Source: a virus
Virus record (IMG/VR): IMGVR_UViG_3300027816_004420
Location: 62,001-126,000 of that record
Reading direction: 5' to 3' (one strand)
DNA: 64,000 nt
Shown: positions 62,189 through 64,000 of the stretch, piece by piece
How positions within the stretch are numbered: position 1 is the stretch's first letter
Layout: the number at the start of each line of letters is the position of its first letter
Notes under the pieces: generated by a model
Told to the model about the DNA's origin: nothing
The model's input: the letters and a program-made list of their open reading frames with translations, nothing else
Databases searched by the model: none
Translations under genes and position numbers: made by a program

Positions 62189-64000
62189 TTATTTGGCTTT
62201 GGCTATACCAGATGCTGTTGAAGGATTCTTTTGGCTAACCTGAACCATATAATTTTGGACCCCAATTTCTCTAAATTTATCACTTAAAATTTTAACTATC
62301 TCTTGTTTTTGCGTTTCGTTTAAGGTTTGGTTTCCTTGGATGTTCAAATCAACTTTCAATACACCAAACTCCACTTTTGAATTTACCTGTGTCCCATAAG
62401 GAATCTTACCTTCTTTGGCTAAAGATTCTGCTTTTTTCGAAGCGTCATTCAAAATTTCAGCTTGTTTACTTGCCTTTGTGTTAGTTGTTTCTTGACCAAG
62501 AACTTTACCGAGCACCCACGAACCAGCAGCTTCAACTTTATTATCTGTATTGAGTTTGTTTTTTGATTTTTCTAAAGCACTTTTTATTGCTTTATTCAAA
62601 TCATTTTTTATATCATCAAGTTCAGTTCCAAAACTTGCCATGTATTTTTGGATAACCGACAACTTATTTGTGTTTGGGTCTGCTAATTCATCAACAATAC
62701 TTCCCATACCCGACATGAATTTTTGAACCTTTTCTCTAACTTCTTTTGTTCCACCTATATCCGAAAGTTCACCACCAATTGTAGAGATAACATTTCTTGC
62801 ACCCTCAAATCCTCTTAAGACAGGAGAAGCAGAGGCAAGTCCACCAACCAACTTATTTCTTATTGCAGATACGTCAGCCTCAATTGACTCCGTATAATTC
62901 ATTTGACTTCTAACCAAATCCTCTAAAGTTTTTGGTCCTTTTTTTTGTTCCTGTATCAATTTGTCAAATTCTGTTTGAGTAACTTGTGAAAGTTCTTTTG
63001 TAATATACTCACCAGACTTTTCATCTTTGATTTTTACTTCATAGGTCCCCTCACTCGTCATTGTGGCTATGTTAGCTAAGTATTGTTTGTCCTCTTCACT
63101 TGCAATAGAAAGACCTGCAGCACTTACCGCAGATAATCTCCTGTCCAATTCTAAAGCAGCTAAAGACATTTCTCTAAGTTCTTTAGCACTCATTTGAGTT
63201 TGATTTGCAATCTCATTAATTGTCAGAACTCCCTGTGGATTGATTTTGAATGTTTTAGTTTCCTCATCGAAATAAGAAAACTGTTTTGTCATTTGGGCTA
63301 AACTATCTTGTAAACCTGATGGGTCGTTGATGGATTGATTCATCAGTTGAAAAGGGTCAACTAAGTTTCCTACGGAAACACCTAATCTTTGGAATGCTGA
63401 TGCTACTTGAATTGCACCCTCAGGGCTCAGAACCTTTTCCGCCAATTGAAAAGTTTGGTTCATGTCAAACCTTAACATTGAGGCTTGTGCTGCCATTTTT
63501 GTTAAACCTTTCACACCACCCTCAAACTGATAACGGTTGAGTTGGTCCATGTTTGCAGTCATGTCTTTGACAACCTCAGCAGCGTTTCCTCCTATACTTT
63601 GAACATACTGTATTGATGACTCTAAATTCTTTCCAATGTCTTTCACAGACATACCAACATTCATGAAACTGTTGGTAAGACTCTCTGCACTCAGGTCTAG
63701 AATTTTATTTGCAGCATATAACTTTTCGATTTGTTCTTGTGTTGCCAACACATTCCTGTTTGCCGCTTTGGCAACTCCTTCGATTGCACTACTAACATCT
63801 TGAACTGAACCTCCAAGTCTAAGAACGTCAGGAACTGAATCCGCAACTGCCTGCTGAAGTTCAACTACTCTTTGTCTTCCTTGGGTGAATACCTTATTGA
63901 TATCGGTTGAGGCCTGACTCAATCTTGTGACCGCTGAAGCAAAGTCTTCTACACCAATATCTAAAAGCGATTTTATCCTTGCGGCAAATCCTTCTGGTGT
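62189..64000 (-). CDS. Tape-measure-like tail protein, C-terminal part, cut by window edge
   Basis: At least 603 codons; the frame is open to the right edge (TPEGFAARIKSLLDIGVEDF at the visible N-terminal end), so no start is in the window. It is largely helical, with repeated Ala/Leu/Gln patterns such as VQDVSSAIEGVAKAANRNVL, SIQYVQSIGGNAAEVVKDMT and LTKMAAQASMLRFDMNQTFQ. These are typical of tape-measure proteins that fill the tail tube and set its length. The C-terminal 100 aa form a small alpha/beta domain (VLKVDLNIQGNQTLNETQKQ). It is followed by baseplate genes, the usual order. A TTG near 63922 is not a credible start. Confidence 0.65.
   Translation of the reverse strand, partial: TPEGFAARIKSLLDIGVEDFASAVTRLSQASTDINKVFTQGRQRVVELQQAVADSVPDVLRLGGSVQDVSSAIEGVAKAANRNVLATQEQIEKLYAANKILDLSAESLTNSFMNVGMSVKDIGKNLESSIQYVQSIGGNAAEVVKDMTANMDQLNRYQFEGGVKGLTKMAAQASMLRFDMNQTFQLAEKVLSPEGAIQVASAFQRLGVSVGNLVDPFQLMNQSINDPSGLQDSLAQMTKQFSYFDEETKTFKINPQGVLTINEIANQTQMSAKELREMSLAALELDRRLSAVSAAGLSIASEEDKQYLANIATMTSEGTYEVKIKDEKSGEYITKELSQVTQTEFDKLIQEQKKGPKTLEDLVRSQMNYTESIEADVSAIRNKLVGGLASASPVLRGFEGARNVISTIGGELSDIGGTKEVREKVQKFMSGMGSIVDELADPNTNKLSVIQKYMASFGTELDDIKNDLNKAIKSALEKSKNKLNTDNKVEAAGSWVLGKVLGQETTNTKASKQAEILNDASKKAESLAKEGKIPYGTQVNSKVEFGVLKVDLNIQGNQTLNETQKQEIVKILSDKFREIGVQNYMVQVSQKNPSTASGIAKAK

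Overview
This window looks like part of the genome of a large, lytic, contractile-tailed phage (T4-like myovirus organisation) that infects a Bacteroidota bacterium. The T4-like assignment rests on recognisable baseplate proteins (gp53-, gp25- and gp6-like), a UvsX/RecA recombinase, a gp32-like single-strand binding protein and a gp41/DnaB-like helicase. The Bacteroidota assignment rests on SprB-type adhesin repeats, a DUF5522-type GYCCGNNCRHCPF protein, AT-rich DNA and the near absence of Shine-Dalgarno sequences before start codons. No tRNA, integrase, IS element or CRISPR array was seen. Except for one four-gene island, every gene lies on the minus strand.

Layout, following minus-strand transcription from right to left. 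(1) 64000-49130: tail and baseplate hub block, with a tape-measure-like protein (cut by the window edge), a 1673-aa baseplate protein with an OmpA-like domain, a gp53-like wedge protein and a 2562-aa hub-like protein with an IPT/TIG domain. (2) 49099-48199: two small unknown proteins closed by a terminator. (3) 48114-40367: replication and nucleotide block, opened by a textbook sigma70 promoter: gp32-like SSB, UvsX, 5'-3' exonuclease, 2OG-Fe(II) oxygenase, an unknown protein, gp41-like helicase, a monomeric B12-dependent class II ribonucleotide reductase and the DUF5522 protein. (4) 40346-25262: gp25, gp6 and a series of large baseplate or tail proteins. (5) 25256-15017 and 9328-1: a run of fibre- or adhesin-like proteins made of SprB repeats, small PFDIY modules, Thr/Pro (TPTQTPS) mucin-like linkers and one giant 2058-aa Pro-free collagen-like Gly-X-Y fibre.

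The exception is 9438-14968 on the plus strand. It encodes a small coiled-coil protein, a GT9-type glycosyltransferase, a 1229-aa four-part fusion (FkbM methyltransferase, DxD glycosyltransferase, GT4 glycosyltransferase and a TibC/AAH-like protein O-heptosyltransferase with a four-Cys iron-finger-like motif) and a second FkbM methyltransferase. The island sits between the largest Ser/Thr-rich fibre genes on both sides. I infer that the phage glycosylates and methyl-caps its own Ser/Thr-rich fibres. This is the best candidate here for an undescribed system.

Two promoter classes can be proposed. One is a TATTTAT box, often preceded by an A-tract, read in the sense direction 5-18 nt (once 53 nt) before the first gene of a unit, on both strands. 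The other is a single perfect TTGACA-17-TATAAT promoter before the ssb gene. Many genes are joined by ATGA or TAATG stop/start overlaps, which suggests translational coupling without Shine-Dalgarno sequences.
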